Shown here in pieces: positions 1 through 18,073 of a stretch of 64,000 bases of DNA (positions are counted from its first letter, which is position 1; each line of letters begins with the position of its first letter). Source of the DNA: Punica granatum (taxonomy: Eukaryota; Streptophyta; Magnoliopsida; Myrtales; Lythraceae). Position numbers and translations under genes: made by a program. The notes under the pieces are model-generated. The model did no database searches. It saw nothing but the letters and a program-made list of their open reading frames with translations, and was not told the DNA's origin. Location of the stretch: the NCBI RefSeq assembly GCF_007655135.1, contig NC_045128.1:32210811-32274810 (forward strand), given 5' to 3'.

Positions 1-195
1 TTCAACATTAGCAGTCCAAGCACATTGTTCAGGGCTACCATTTTGTTCGAGAACGGCTACAAAGAGTAGATTTGCTCGTACCATATGTTCCGACATCAAA
101 TCAGCTGGCGGATATATTGACCAAAAACTCATCGGTGTCCCTCTTTCAATCACATTGTTGCAATCTATCAGTGTCTTCGCCTCCAATACATTGAG
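1..195 (+). mobile_element. Ty1/copia retrotransposon 3' end (RNase H C-terminus)
   Basis: Reading from base 19 gives KHIVQGYHFVRERL, then VPYVPTSNQLADILTK, and a stop at about 193. This is the conserved end of the copia polyprotein RNase H domain, just before the 3' LTR. The element runs off the left edge, so its coding state upstream cannot be judged. The visible frame is open, which suggests a fairly young copy. Confidence 0.85.
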
Positions 196-199
196 AGGG

Positions 200-355
200 T
201 GTATTAGAATATAATTTGGGATTACATTTCCCCATTACATTATACACTTACATTGTATATGACATTATCTATCGGGACACACATTTGTACTCTCTTCTAA
301 ATATATATAGAATACACCGACCCTTTGGGTCAATGCCTCATTTATTCACAACAAC
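200..355 (+). repeat. Probable 3' LTR of the copia element
   Basis: A purine-rich stretch (ttgagaggg) just after the RNase H stop looks like the polypurine tract. It is followed by TGTATTAGAATATA, similar to the usual TGTTAG start of copia LTRs. A TATA-like stretch (aaatatatatagaata) lies near 300. The 3' limit near 355 is a guess because the 5' LTR is outside the window. Confidence 0.5.
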
Positions 356-1034
356 CACTACGGTAGTTTCTTTTCTTGACCGTTAAATTCCTTTAAATAG
401 AATCCTCGATGTAGATAAGTTCAAGATTTTTCTATTTTAAGATTCACCCCTTATAATTTGATTATAAATATTTTCGATTATGCATCTTTTTATCGACGCT
501 CTGCATCACCGTGAGCGAGCCATATCTGCTTTGACATGAAACGAAACCTAAATGTGCCAGTTCAGTCAAATAAAAAACAATTCGATTACACTATCAATTG
601 AATGTCACGACCGGATTTTCGAAAAATCTCCCCCATAGACCTGAACCCATCCCGACTAAAAAATTGATTATGCAGGGATAGGTGTAAGCCTCCCCATAGA
701 CCTGAACCATAAAAACGACTGACATCGTCTCCAGAAATGCAAGCTCAGATTGCAAATGTACAAGTAGGTGTCATTCGATTTTAGGAGAGAACGATTTCAT
801 CGGTGAAATCGAAATTCAACGAAAAGATACGTAATCGAAAATATCAATAATCAAACTATAAAGGTTCAAAAATTTTGGATATACGACTATGATCATACAG
901 AAGGAGATCTAATGGCTAGCAAAAAAAAAATCGGTTGATTTTGCCAGTCAAAAACGGTAGAATCTCCAATTATTAGTCATTAAAGAGAAATTATTAAGTG
1001 ACTCTATCATGTCATGTAACGTGACAAATCACCA
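356..1034. other. Intergenic, no gene seen
   Basis: AT-rich DNA with no open frame of note. The phrase cccatagacctgaacc occurs twice about 60 bases apart (near 632 and 694), a short direct duplication. Nothing else is recognisable. Confidence 0.5.
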
Positions 1035-5355
<4,321 letters not shown>

Positions 5356-5379
5356 AATTACCCTCAATCACTCCAATTA

Positions 5380-5840
5380 CATGATATGGAGAACTCTTTT
5401 CTCAATTTTTCTCATGTCCCATGAATTGTTTGGCTATGTCGATGGCATCATGCGCCGGCCCCCAGAAACCGACATCAACTACAACATTTGGCGACATACC
5501 GACCAGATGATTCGTTCATGGAATTTCTCAACTCTCTCCGAGGATCTACTGGAGGAGGTCCGTGCTCTATCTACATCACAACAGGTCTGGGAAGGACTTC
5601 ACGCTCAATTTGTCGAGAGGTCTCGGTCCTAATCTCTTTTTTCAAATCATCTATGTCGTATTCACAAAAGTTTGTATTGTCTGAAACAGGCTCCTAGAGC
5701 ATGGTTTATCATGTTCATCACATTTTTACACTCTCTGGAGTTTTTCTCCACTCATATTGACTCATCTCTGTTTTATATATAGACATGGACAACACACTAT
5801 TCTCTTACTATTATATGTTGATGATATTAGTCTTAAATTA
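5380..5840 (+). mobile_element. Internally deleted Ty1/copia fragment (gag joined to RT)
   Basis: 5381-5632 reads MSHELFGYVDG, then WNFSTLSEDLLEEV and TSQQVWEGL, the copia gag (UBN2-like) pattern. About 70 bases later 5671-5830 reads CLKQAPRAWF and SLEFFSTHIDSSLF, then in another frame LLYVDDI, the reverse transcriptase core. Everything between gag and RT is missing and stops interrupt the frame, so it is a dead fragment. It fills the junction between the two SDR duplication units. Confidence 0.8.
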
Positions 5841-6540
5841 AATTACATGAAACAAGGAAATAGGTTTTAACTACTCAAATAATTATCATAATTATCCTTT
5901 ATTAAATACATCTTATTTATTCTTTCTCGCCACATCAGATTAAATCATTTAAGATTTTCTCATCATTAAGGATGTGAAAATAGTACTACCCTTAAAAGAA
6001 ATGCAAATGAAGCTGCAAACTGGGTGCAACCCAGTTTAAAAAGGGAATGAGTTGTAATGATTGGGTAGATTTCCCCCCATTCTCTTTGGTTTTGATTCTT
6101 AGTAGGGACAGGGAGATATCTGATATAAAAAACTGGAGGTGTAAATGGCGTTGGTTGATTCAAATAAATAGAAGATTTTATGGCAAACAAAAAAAAATTA
6201 CAGGCATACGCCCTCCTCTGTTAACTTAAAAGTCACAGGTTCAATATCCAATGACACTGCTTGCGTCTCTTTATTAATTATTTATGATTTCTCTTTCATT
6301 GTATTAGGCCTTGGACTTCATTTGTAACAAAAAAAAAACACTTGCCATCGTAAGTACATCATACCAGCTCAACTATTTTTCTCCACATTAAATACGTGTA
6401 GGTCCCGTATCTAATGAGGACATGACTTCATGTCACGGTAACACAGAATCGTGTTAGAAAATCTCCAATTATATATATATAAATGATTGTATTGAAGAAA
6501 TTTTATACATTATGCTTTGCACAAGCATAAAATTTTTCAA

Positions 6541-6747
6541 GGTTCAAACTCTCTCTAGACCCGAGCCTTGGTTCGATTGAACCCAGGGCCTGCGAGCCCC
6601 TGCACAAACCCCGACATGGGGTTTGGACCCTTGGTTGTGGCTCGGGAGTCGAGTTAATGAGAGGGACTGCGGCGGTAGAGGGTATAAGGATGCTCTGCGA
6701 GGTCGACCAGAGGGGGTGGCCAGCCCTCGTCACCGAGACCTTTTTTT
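6541..6747. repeat. GC-rich insertion specific to unit 2
   Basis: This stretch lies in AT-rich spacer and has no counterpart at the matching place in unit 1 (near 1670). It contains short inverted pieces (gcctgcgagcccctg, ccgagccttggttcg) and ends in a T run. It resembles other GC-rich patches at 19320-19440 and 38330-38650 in composition. Not assigned to a family. Confidence 0.35.
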
Positions 6748-7385
6748 TGTGTCAATTATTTAAGTTTTTGATCCACAGCAACTATGCAGTTTTAAATTTT
6801 TAATTGCCTAAAAAAATAGTTAATATCGCTATATAAGACGATATTTTAAAAATTTTCACCACATAACACATATCGTACTAATTTTATCATTCGATACGAT
6901 ATTTTAAATTTTTTTTCATAGCATAGTACAACAAGCAATCATCGCATAGCACAAAATTTTAAAAAAATTTTACCACGTAGCACGACGTTTGTTTTTCGTC
7001 AATTTTTGGTGCTATAATGTTAAAAAAAATTCACAATTTTATACTATTTGATGAAATTATTGTTTGTTGTGTTATGTCATGAAAAAAATCAAAATATCTT
7101 GCTTAAGGTAAAATTAATACGATATGTTTTATATAGTGAAATTTTTTAAAATATCGTGTTATATGATGAAATTAATCCAAAAAAATAATGCAATTTTAAA
7201 CAATTCCTTTTCTAATATAGGCAATATTTGCCAAAAGTATTTAAAAAAAAATCCATATGACGATGATGACGTGGCAGTTCAAGCTTCTGAGCCAGGCGGC
7301 ATATTGCTTTAAACAAGACGTGACGAAATTCTACTCCTCCCAGTAGTCAGTCCCATAGCATAACGAGAGAGAGGGAGGGAGGGAG

Positions 7386-9231
<1,846 letters not shown>

Positions 9232-9849
9232 GCTGATAAATCGCGCCATCTTGCTCCTTTAATTGCGATGGAAGACCACAGCGCTCAGCAGTTATGTTCA
9301 TTAGATCTCTGACTTATACCCAACGAATGATTGGACTTGTTACCTCTGTACAACTGTTATTTGTGCCGACGATGAGCGCCTTCAGGGCTGTGTTACATAT
9401 TTGTCATAGGTCCGATAAATGGCCGTTTCCGGTTCTTTGGATGGCCTTGCACGGTGCTCTTTCGGGCAACCGTTCAGATTTCAGTTGATTTTGAGGTTGC
9501 TTCTCTGATTAAACCCGAAAATTTGTTAGGATTTATTTATCCATTTACATGGTTATTTATTGATTCTATCAATTGCCCATCGCCAATTCATTGGAACAAG
9601 GAGCTGATGAAGACGGTTCAGTTTGCGCAGGAGGTAGGCTAGAGATGTCGGCCCAAATGTTTGTGCTGGCGATGAGGGAACCCGTGGATTGGTGGCCCCT
9701 AATGGATCTGAACTTTGGGCCTGAACTGGGAAAATTTCGTTCGGCCCAGAGAAGACACGGCCGGTGTCTTTTGCTGGGCTTTGTGTCTCCCGTTGGATAG
9801 AAGCTGGGGATGAGTTGGAGTGATTCATAGTCTCAGCCCGCTGTGTGCT

Positions 9850-10265
9850 GGAAGTAGGCGTGTAATCGAGCGGAGTCGAGTTCGAGTGTCGGCAAGCTCA
9901 ACTCAACTTGTTCTAGAAATGCTGAGCTCGAGCTCGGCTGTGCTTCAATACATAGGCTCGAGCTCAGCTCATTCAAGCTCGTTTACTTTAGTTTGAGTGT
10001 GAGCTCATGAACGAGCTCGGTTAAGCTCGGCTTGAGTTCGAGTTCTTTGATCAAAATCAAGTAGAAGTTCAAGTAGACTGAAGTATACAATATGGGCTTG
10101 GGATAGAGCTACTAAGGAAAGGACATATATGTAAATCTACATAGAAGCTGGAGTAGGCTCACGAGCTCAACAAGCCGAGTGCCATTGAGCTCGAGCTCGG
10201 CTCGCTCAAATGGAAAGCTCGACTCAAGCTTGGCAAGAATGACTCGAGATCGAATTTTCATCTAT
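9850..10265. repeat. GAGCTCG-rich dispersed repeat, transposon-like
   Basis: Starts 'taggcgtgtaatcgagc' and contains many copies of AGCTCGAGCTCGG and its relatives (near 9924, 9958, 10015, 10188). Sequences of this kind commonly form the ends of non-autonomous hAT-type elements in plants, but I see no clean terminal repeat pair or target duplication here. Confidence 0.4.
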
Positions 10266-10283
10266 TTGATCTCAAGTAATTAG

Positions 10284-10994
10284 TGATGTGCACGGATACT
10301 AGGTATACCTGGAATTGATTGGATTCTACCCTCAAGGTAGGGTCTCGGTAACTTCAACTGAAAATAGGGTAAGGTCTGGGTAGTAATTGAAGGAACCGAT
10401 GAAAATAGTTTTCGATTTTAGTTCAAACATAAATGGTACCCACGGAATTGGTACCTGAGACCTATATATTTTTTAAAAGAATAATTTTATATTGACATAG
10501 TCCTCTATGTGTGATGTCAGTAGCTATAGAATCCTAATGGGAGTTTATTTGCTTTGTCTACTAAGGATAGGCATCGTCATTTTTTTTTTGCTAAATAACT
10601 ACATAATCTTTTAGTTATTTATTTACTTTGTCTATTGCATAATCTTAAAGAGAGTTACATAATTTTCCAGTTTTGTGGATGGATTGATGAGGTATGATTA
10701 ATCTATGTCGACATTTATTTGTTTTGCGTGATTGTGGATGAGATCTTTTTTTTATTTCATTTATTGTGTTTGAAGAGAAAAAGTAAAAGAAAAAGTTACA
10801 AGTTCGATATTCAAAACCTGTGGTATAATACAGGTTACAAGTATGTTTCGGTTTTAGGTCACAACATGATGGTTCCAAAATCTTGAAACTTGTCCCGTAG
10901 GGGTAGGATTCATGTACCATGAAAAAAATGGTATCCGGACCCCCATATCCCTACGAGTAATCACGAGTAGCTTGGGTCACTTACACCCTTAGTT
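10284..10994. mobile_element. Candidate non-autonomous hAT-like element
   Basis: Left end TAGTGATGTGCACGG and right end (reverse complement) TAAGGGTGTAAGTGAC are imperfect matches of the type seen in hAT elements. Subterminal inverted pairs support it: 'ggtacccacggaattggtacc' near 10435, and 'tgtcccgtaggggtagg' against 'ccctcaaggtagggtc'. No 8-bp target duplication was found, so the borders are uncertain. Confidence 0.35.
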
Positions 10995-11877
10995 TGAGGG
11001 ATTGAGAGAGAATGCACGTTGGATTTGGGCGTGTAGGATGATCCTATGACACTTATGTCGATCAATCGATTGTATACACACAGGTGTTCTCTTGCAGCTC
11101 TTATTGCTCAGTAAGGACGACAAACTGGAGGAGGAAAAAGTTCGAACTCGAAGCCAAGAAATGTTATGGATCCATAATCGGGGGCCCTGATAAGCTGTCA
11201 TGAAATGCTCACGACCAATCTCAATCTAAGTCATTAATCATGTTAGTCGTTTAAAGTTGATTGCGACGGTTTGATTATATTTACGAGGAACTTGGAGACA
11301 TGTTGAAACTATAGGGGGCATTTCGAGACTACCACCAAATTACATTGTGCACGTCGAATTAAACCCTTACAACTATCCAGCGAAAAAATAAAAATAAAAA
11401 GGCCCTTGCAACTAAAAGCTTACAGGAACTAGTTAAAAGATATACAACTACATAGCTTTTGGTAACAAAATTAATTTTAATTTAACGAGATGAAGATAAA
11501 AATGATTTGAAAAATTATGTGAAAGAATTTGAAAAAAAATATAAAAAAGTACTGATTGTTTTGTTGAATTAAGCAAAAAGTATTGCAATTGAGAAAAAAT
11601 GTTTAATATTTAAGAGAATTTAATATTAAAAAATTAATTTAAATAGTATATAAGAAAAAAGTATGAGAGATAATTTTTTTAAAAAAGATAAAAAGTAATT
11701 ATTGTATTGTTGAATTGAGGGAAAAATAAAGTTAAGTACAATTTGATTTATCAAAAATACATTTTAAGTAATGTCTTCTCAATTCAAGTAGATATTTTAA
11801 GAATATAAGATGTAAGATAATAATATTTATAAGATTTGAAAGATATTACATAAGGAAATGATTTTGGATCCATCTTA
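10995..11877. other. Intergenic, no gene seen
   Basis: An open stretch near 11095-11190 reads LLLLSKDDKLEEEKV with no recognised family and no flanking exons. 11440-11800 looks like an eroded miniature element of the 'TTTGGTAACAAAATT' type. Otherwise AT-rich. Confidence 0.4.
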
Positions 11878-12000
11878 TTCGGGGGGCGCCGGGGTCGCGT
11901 GGGTGGGTTTCTCCCACCCGCAGTCCCCGCCATTTCCTTCTTTTTTTTTTAATTGTAATTTTTATTTTTTAAAATTTATCCTTTTTTTGTATTTTTAAAT
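11878..12000 (+). repeat. Dispersed repeat with GC-rich core, copy A
   Basis: A GC-rich block (gcgccggggtcgcgtgggtg, then cccacccgcag) stands in very AT-rich DNA and is followed by a T-rich tail (gtaatttttattttttaaaa). The same order recurs in reverse orientation at about 54195-54350, and similarity extends into the flank (gatccatcttattcgggg against ggtccataagaatgtggg). Family unknown. Confidence 0.55.
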
Positions 12001-12014
12001 TCGATCCCAAAAAA

Positions 12015-12700
12015 GTGACATGTAATCCGATTGACGCATTATACCAAATAAATCGTAAAGTCGACGCATTATGCCTTTTTAGTATTTTAGATCCGATCCA
12101 ATAAGGTTCAACGTTATTTGGTCGACCTGTTACGCTAAATGATCCGATTATTAGGTTAAAACTTTACGCCATTTTAGTGTTTTCAAATTTAACTCGAAAA
12201 AGATATTGCGTAATTCGATCGACACTTTATGCCAAACGATTCAATTGTAAGATCAATATATTACGTCTTTTTAGGAATTCAGATCCAACCCTAATAAGGT
12301 TACATATAATTCAGTTGACGTGTTACGCCAAACGATTCAATTGTTACATCAAAACTCTATGCCTTTTTAGTATTTTCAAATCTAACTCAAATAAAGTACC
12401 ATGTAATCCGATCGACGCCAAATGATACAATCATAATCCCTTTTTTAGCGTTTTCAAAGTCCAATCCGAATAAGGTATTACATAATCGTATCACGCATTA
12501 TGCCAAACGATATCGTAAGGTCAAAGGTTACGCTTTTTCACTATTTTTAGATCAAACCCCAATAAAGTTCCACGTAATTCAGTTAATGCATTAAACCAAA
12601 TGATCTAATAGTGTTTTCAAATCTGACATGTGAAAGGTACCATGTAATTCGGTCAACGCATTATGTCACATGATTCGGTCATTATAGTCGGACCATTTCC
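12015..12700. repeat. Decayed tandem repeat, about 97-bp period, 8 units
   Basis: Units begin at about 12015, 12106, 12202, 12299, 12396, 12475, 12567 and 12637. Three central full units are 96-97 bases long; others have lost 5 to 27 bases. The shared pattern is ccatgtaatccgatcgacgc, attatgccaaacgattcaat, gcctttttagtattttcaaa and tcnaacccnaataagg. A more diverged relative may extend to about 12970. It looks like an old minisatellite or satellite patch and does not code. Confidence 0.8.
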
Positions 12701-13670
12701 AAAAAATATATTTACCCCAACTTTTATTTAGAAAAATTAGAAGAAATTTCGTACTAGAATTACTAGATATATGAATTACGATATGTGTAATATTCTTTTT
12801 CGAGTTTTAGGTTGTAAGTGCAAAACATTTTCCCCTTTTTTTATTTTCATTCTTTTATCCAATATTTTTAATCTTAGCCCAACAAGGTAGTGGTGTAATT
12901 TAATTGACCCACCAAGTCAAATGATCTCGTCATTATGGTTGACCAGTTATTATTTAAAATTATAATGTCATGTTTTACGCCCATAAGTGTACAAGTTCTT
13001 CTTATTTTTTCTCGATCATTAGAAGATTTGATACCAATGATTTTACTCTATTCTTTCTATCTATTTAAATTTTTATGAAGAATTACACATATATTATATA
13101 CTTTATTTTGCTTTTACAGATATTCATTCATAGACACAAACTTTCTTTGTCTATATTGTATTTTTCTTAAAAAATTATACTAATTAAACATATATTTTTT
13201 GAATTATAGGTAATACTTTTTCTTCATTTATCCATAGGGGAAGATCGAAAATTATTTTCCTTATTATTTTATTTCCATAAATTTATAAAATGCAAGCATT
13301 TTTATTTTATCAAATTACATCATATCTTCCTTTACTTAATAGTATTTTCAAATTTTATCCACACATATCTTTTTTAAAAGCAAAACTGTAAGTTTTGCAT
13401 TCAAATCAATGCATTTAAACATTCAAAACACATTCCATGAAATAAAAAGAAAAATGATATCGATATAATAACATGATAGCATCTTTTGAAAAAAGATTAA
13501 ATTATTTACTATTAATAGAGAGTTCATACTTTTTACAAATAAATTGTTTTATTATTAGTTTCAGTTATATACTATATTGATTATTGCACAAACTATAACG
13601 ATGAATTAAAAAATCGAAGAAAAATTTTCAATTTGCGAAATGGCGCGATTTCACCCCCAGTTTACATACA
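12701..13670. other. Intergenic, AT-rich, nothing recognised
   Basis: Apart from a possible extension of the 97-base repeat to about 12970, I see no gene, no clear repeat ends and no open frame of interest. Confidence 0.5.
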
Positions 13671-13676
13671 AGCCGT

Positions 13677-14307
13677 CAAGGTTTCAAGATCACGATCCTA
13701 CTTAGGATTGGAAGAGGGTCGTGGGATTGAGGACCGCAGGATCGGATCAAGAACTGTAAGATCCTACCTATAATTAGAAACATATCTAAATAAAATGTAT
13801 GTTTTCATGTTCATCATAACTCCTATTTACCATCACACGACTTTTATCTACCATAAAAAAAATTATATTCATATAATGTCAAGTTTTGAAAAGACCAATC
13901 ACCAACAATGAGTTATTAGAAAAATACAGAGCATTGCTCGCAAGTTAACAAAAAATAAAATGGCATTATCGAATAGAAATAACAAGCGAGAACAAATCAT
14001 TGTCATTAACACTGGTATCGTCATCAACCTTAGGATCAAATTCATCTTCTCGGGGAGCTACAAGTCATCAACTATGACACTGGGGGCTTGACATATGAGC
14101 TTAATATGCATGGACTTGGGCCAAGTTTTTTAAAATTACATATAGTGTAAGATCGTTAGGATCGTATAGATCCTACGATCCTAGGAGTCAGATCGAGATT
14201 TCACTAAGATTCTACAATTTAGATCCGCGGAGTAAGATCGAAATCGGAAGTTTTCCCATGATCGTAAGATCCTTAAAGTCGACTCGAGATCCTAACAACC
14301 TTACAAC
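13677..14307. mobile_element. Candidate element with CAAGGTT-TCAAGATC ends
   Basis: The left end gtcaaggtttcaagatcacg and the reverse complement of the right end gtaaggttgttaggatctcg match imperfectly. GATC-rich words (gatcctac, ggatcgta, aagatcc) recur throughout. The same end type (CCAAGGTTGTCAAGAT) bounds the element at 52431-53642, so this is a family with at least two members here. No target duplication identified. Confidence 0.45.
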
Positions 14308-14311
14308 GCAT

Positions 14312-15251
14312 ATTTTATATGATTAATTAGCCAGAAAAGCATGACCTTCGCATTTTTCCTAAATATAGCACAAATTTTAGAAAATAACACATAAATGCAC
14401 AACCTTTACATTTTTTCCTAAATATAGCATGACTTTTTGAGAGTAGCACAGAAAGGCACGATATTTGCCTTTTTTGCTAAATATAGCACGATTTTTAAAA
14501 AATAATAAGGTACGACCTTTAGGTTTAGCTGCGATTCTAGCACGGCGTCAATTATTCGTCAAATGTAAGGTAATAACGAATGGCGCCTCGTAGTACAACA
14601 TGATTAGACGAGTGGGTCCCATATACGTTTATTTAATTAGAAAATAATTCTAAAAATTAAAAAAAAATTAAAGAAAGATGATTTTTTCTTTAAAAAAAAA
14701 GAAATGAGTGGATTGTAAATTACAAATAGCGCAATCTGGGCCCCCACCACATAAATGAAAAGGCCCTAATTTCAGAGCTCTTTCGATTCCAGTGGTGGAT
14801 ATCCCGATTATGGTCACCACCCACATAATTGGGGTTCTGCAGCGCGTCGACAACCCTAATTGGGAGATAGTAGTTCGTACCGTCGGCCCTCTCCTCCTTT
14901 CCTCTTATTAAGTTGAATCCCTAATTCTTTTAATTTTTATAATTATTTTTTAATTAAATAAAAAATTGTGGGATTTACTCATCCAATCGTGTTGTGTCAT
15001 GTATCATCGTTAACTTCACATTAGCCGTTATCGTTACATGATAGATGTGTAATTAAACTTGAAGACCGTACCTTTCTATGTTATTTTTTAAAAGTCCTGC
15101 TATATTTAAAAAAAATACAACATGTCCTGCATTTTTGTATTACACTTCAAAAATCGTGTTATATTTAGGAAAAATACAAAGATCGTGCTATATTTTTAAA
15201 AAAAATTTCCAAAAATGTCATGTTTTTCTATATAATTACCCGATTTTATAT
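14312..15251. mobile_element. Non-autonomous Mutator-like element with long TIRs and 9-bp target duplication
   Basis: The element body is 14321-15242 (922 bp), flanked on both sides by the 9-mer ATTTTATAT (14312-14320 and 15243-15251). The ends are long inverted repeats of roughly 300 bases: 'agaaaagcatgacc...cctaaatatagcac' on the left matches the reverse complement of the right end. Tandem subrepeats of the phrase 'ttttcctaaatatagcac' occur within each arm. The centre (about 14640-14940) has no transposase. A 9-bp duplication and long TIRs are typical of Mutator-like elements. Confidence 0.75.
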
Positions 15252-15457
15252 TTTACTACGAATATATTTGAGAGGAAAATATCAGCCATGGGAAGAACAT
15301 GACGGCAGCTTATCCAAAGTTCAATGCACCCGAAAAGAAAGTTCATTCTGGGCCGACTTTCGAACTGCGGCAATTAATATATAACACTAGAAACTATCTC
15401 TGACTTTCTACTCACAGTCACCACCCAAATTACATTCATAAATATTAACTATCCTAT

Positions 15458-15459
15458 AT

Positions 15460-15493
<34 letters not shown>

Positions 15494-15494
15494 A
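15458..15494. repeat. (TAA)n/(TTA)n microsatellite
   Basis: A run of TAA units passes directly into TTA units, forming an almost perfect palindrome. Confidence 0.8.
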
Positions 15495-15499
15495 AATTT

Positions 15500-17281
15500 T
15501 CGCCTGCTATAGACAAATTAAATATAAAACCGAAATATTGAAATTGGAGGACCATTGCTGGGCAGGGGATGACAGGAGGCTTGTCGTCTGGTGATCCTTC
15601 GTTTGTAGCAGCAGACTAGTTTTCGAGCAAAACTACTTTGCGATCGTCCCCATTGTGCATGCAGCGAATCGGGCGGAAGAAGGCTGTCCTCACCAGCGAA
15701 CGCGGGCCGAAATCTCGAAACCTGAATTAGGAAGGATCGAATGTGTCCGCGTCAAGCCTTTTTCCGTCAAAGGCCGAAAGGTTGTGACGTTTTGGAAACA
15801 AATGCAACCTCTTGGGCCGCTTATTCTAATTGGGAATGTTGGATTTTTAATAATTAATTGTTTTATTAATTTACTTTTGGCAATATATGAAAAATATCAT
15901 TGCCGTTGACACCGGACCTCATCCTTAGTTCATCGCATGTCAACACAAATTTCAGAAAAGTAGAAGGGAAAAATAACATACTAAATTAGGAAAGTTTTTT
16001 CATTCCCAAAGAATTAAATATTTTTTTAAAATATTTGTATTTTTGTCGGCTCTTTTTGTTTGGGGGCTGGGGAGGTTTATTATTATTATTAGTCAGCTGG
16101 AGCTAGTAAAACACCTGGCCTTTGCATGGGGCTCTGCACGCCACGTCAGCAATGGTTTGTGGCAGCCCAAAAATACAACGGCTGGTTTTATTTTATGTAT
16201 GGGGGGTGGAGAAACAGCTGCGACTCTGGTTTTCCATGGAGTCAGAGGTTTAGGTCATTTGGCCTGCCAGCTTTACTTGAAACGTGGAATTTTCTACTTC
16301 GTCATGCTTCTTCCCCAGATTGTGTGGGTGGGGTCCACATTATGAGCGCTTGGCGCCTACGTGTCAACTTTCATCGGACTCCATGGTGATCGTTTTCCCT
16401 TCTCCCCGATTTTTACTTCGAGGACGTACGGTGATCGGTTGTAGGGAGGTTGGTAGGGCGGGCTTGGGATGGATGGAGCCATTCTCTTGCTCAAATTCAT
16501 TAATCAATTTTCAAGTCCTTTCCGAACCCATTAGGTGATAGAAGAAAATTCATGAATAATTTTGTACTAAATGAATGGATTCAAGCAGTGAATTCGTCTT
16601 TTACTCATCGATGAACTTTTAACCATTAGCAAAAAAAACCTAAAAAAGCAATCACAAGAGTTCGATGTTTCACGAGTTTCCAGCATGACGACACCAGCCC
16701 AACTTAACTTGTGTCCCGGAAGAACTTGTTTATACTAATTCGCATTTCGCACGAATATGAGTTTAAAGCGTGATTTAGATCGACATCAAGTAATGGCCCT
16801 TAGACATTGATATTGTTTTCTTGGGAAGCCCAAGAAGTGAGAACCCCACATGGAAGATTTCAACCCTTTGAATTCCATATTTGAAGTTGAATTAGCTCAA
16901 CCGACAAGCTCCTTGTGGATCCATAGAAAATTGGTTAGAATATCACACATCCTTTTATGGGAATCTATAATTATAAAGATCGTGATTTGATTAGTATGGG
17001 AGGCCGCGAGAAGCTACACAATTTGGAGAAATAAGATTTGAAATTCTCAGCTTATTGCTGGCTTGATAAGCGATCGAGAAAGTTAATCCATAAGAATGTC
17101 AATATAATATGGTTGTGAAAATCATAATTTAGGAATATTCGAACCGGGGTACTTAATGAGTTGATCTTCTAAAGCCCATAGTAATCAACGGACAGGTCCA
17201 CACTAAAAGGCTTATTTATCTGAACTTAATTCAACCATAAAGCTAAGTCAGTCTGATATCTTCTCAACGTGGGATTGAACT
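15500..17281. other. Intergenic, no gene supported
   Basis: Less AT-rich than its surroundings between 15540 and 16540. Open frames at 15655 and 16043 are short and have no recognised domain and no exon-like continuation. They may belong to an unrecognised repeat. Nothing is seen from 16560 to 17281. Confidence 0.4.
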
Positions 17282-18073
17282 TTAAGGGTGTGTTTGGGAG
17301 TTAAATTTGGAGGGAGAGAATTTGAAGGGGGAGTGTTTCTCTTATTCGGAAGATTTCTTTGAGGGAGAGGGAAGGGAGCAGTAGGGATTTGAATGGAAAA
17401 TTGAAGAGGAGGAAATATTGGAAGCTGAATTTGAAAGCTGGCAAATTCAGTAATTAAGCCCATGATCGGTGAAGAGAAAGTGGCCTAACTTGCATTGAAG
17501 GAAAGGCTAATGCAGTGAAGATTACCTATTTCATCCATTTAATAATAATAATAAATATATAAAAGCTGGAACGAGAGAAAAAAGCGCCAGATAAATTAAA
17601 TGATGAAATTCTCGACTGCTTATTGAATCGATCTCGCAATTCCATTTAGATGAACTTACATTGAGTTTGGGAGTTTTTTAGGGAGGGAGAGGAGAGGGGA
17701 AGAGAGGAAATTTAGGGAAATGAACTCCCTTATCTGAGAGTATTTAGCAAAGCAGATGAGAGGAGAAAAGTGAAAAGAGAAAATAAAATTATGAAAGTTT
17801 TAAGAAAAATATTATAAAATTTTTAGAAAACTATTACAAAGGATGTTGTGTAGAAGAAGGAATAGAAAATACATGAATTCCTTCGAATTTCTCAATTTAG
17901 AAGTTTATGAGATTCTTAACAGTGGAGGGAAATGGAGGGAGGGTGTTTCCCTTCAAATCTCTCATTCTCTCTTACCTCTCACTCAAATAAATCTTCTAAA
18001 CAAGGAAAACACTATCCCTCGAAATCCTCTCCTTCCCTCTCCCTCCAAATTCAACTCCTAAACACACCCTTAA
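17282..18073. mobile_element. Tourist/PIF-Harbinger-like miniature element
   Basis: The ends are near-perfect inverted repeats: GGGTGTGTTTGGGAGTTAAA from 17286 and, on the reverse strand from 18069, GGGTGTGTTTAGGAGTTGAA. TTAA flanks both sides (17282-17285, 18070-18073), compatible with the TWA target of this superfamily. The 784-bp body has purine-rich arms and no transposase. A related partial copy (gagtttgggagttttttagg) lies inside at about 17660. Confidence 0.7.

Noticed and set aside
12177..12425. Open frame with a repeated AKRFNC-like peptide
   Set aside because: The peptide repetition only reflects the 97-bp tandem repeat; other units have stops in this frame.
12000..12700. Regularly spaced repeats resembling a CRISPR array
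   Set aside because: The units are direct repeats with no unique spacers, and the DNA is plant nuclear.
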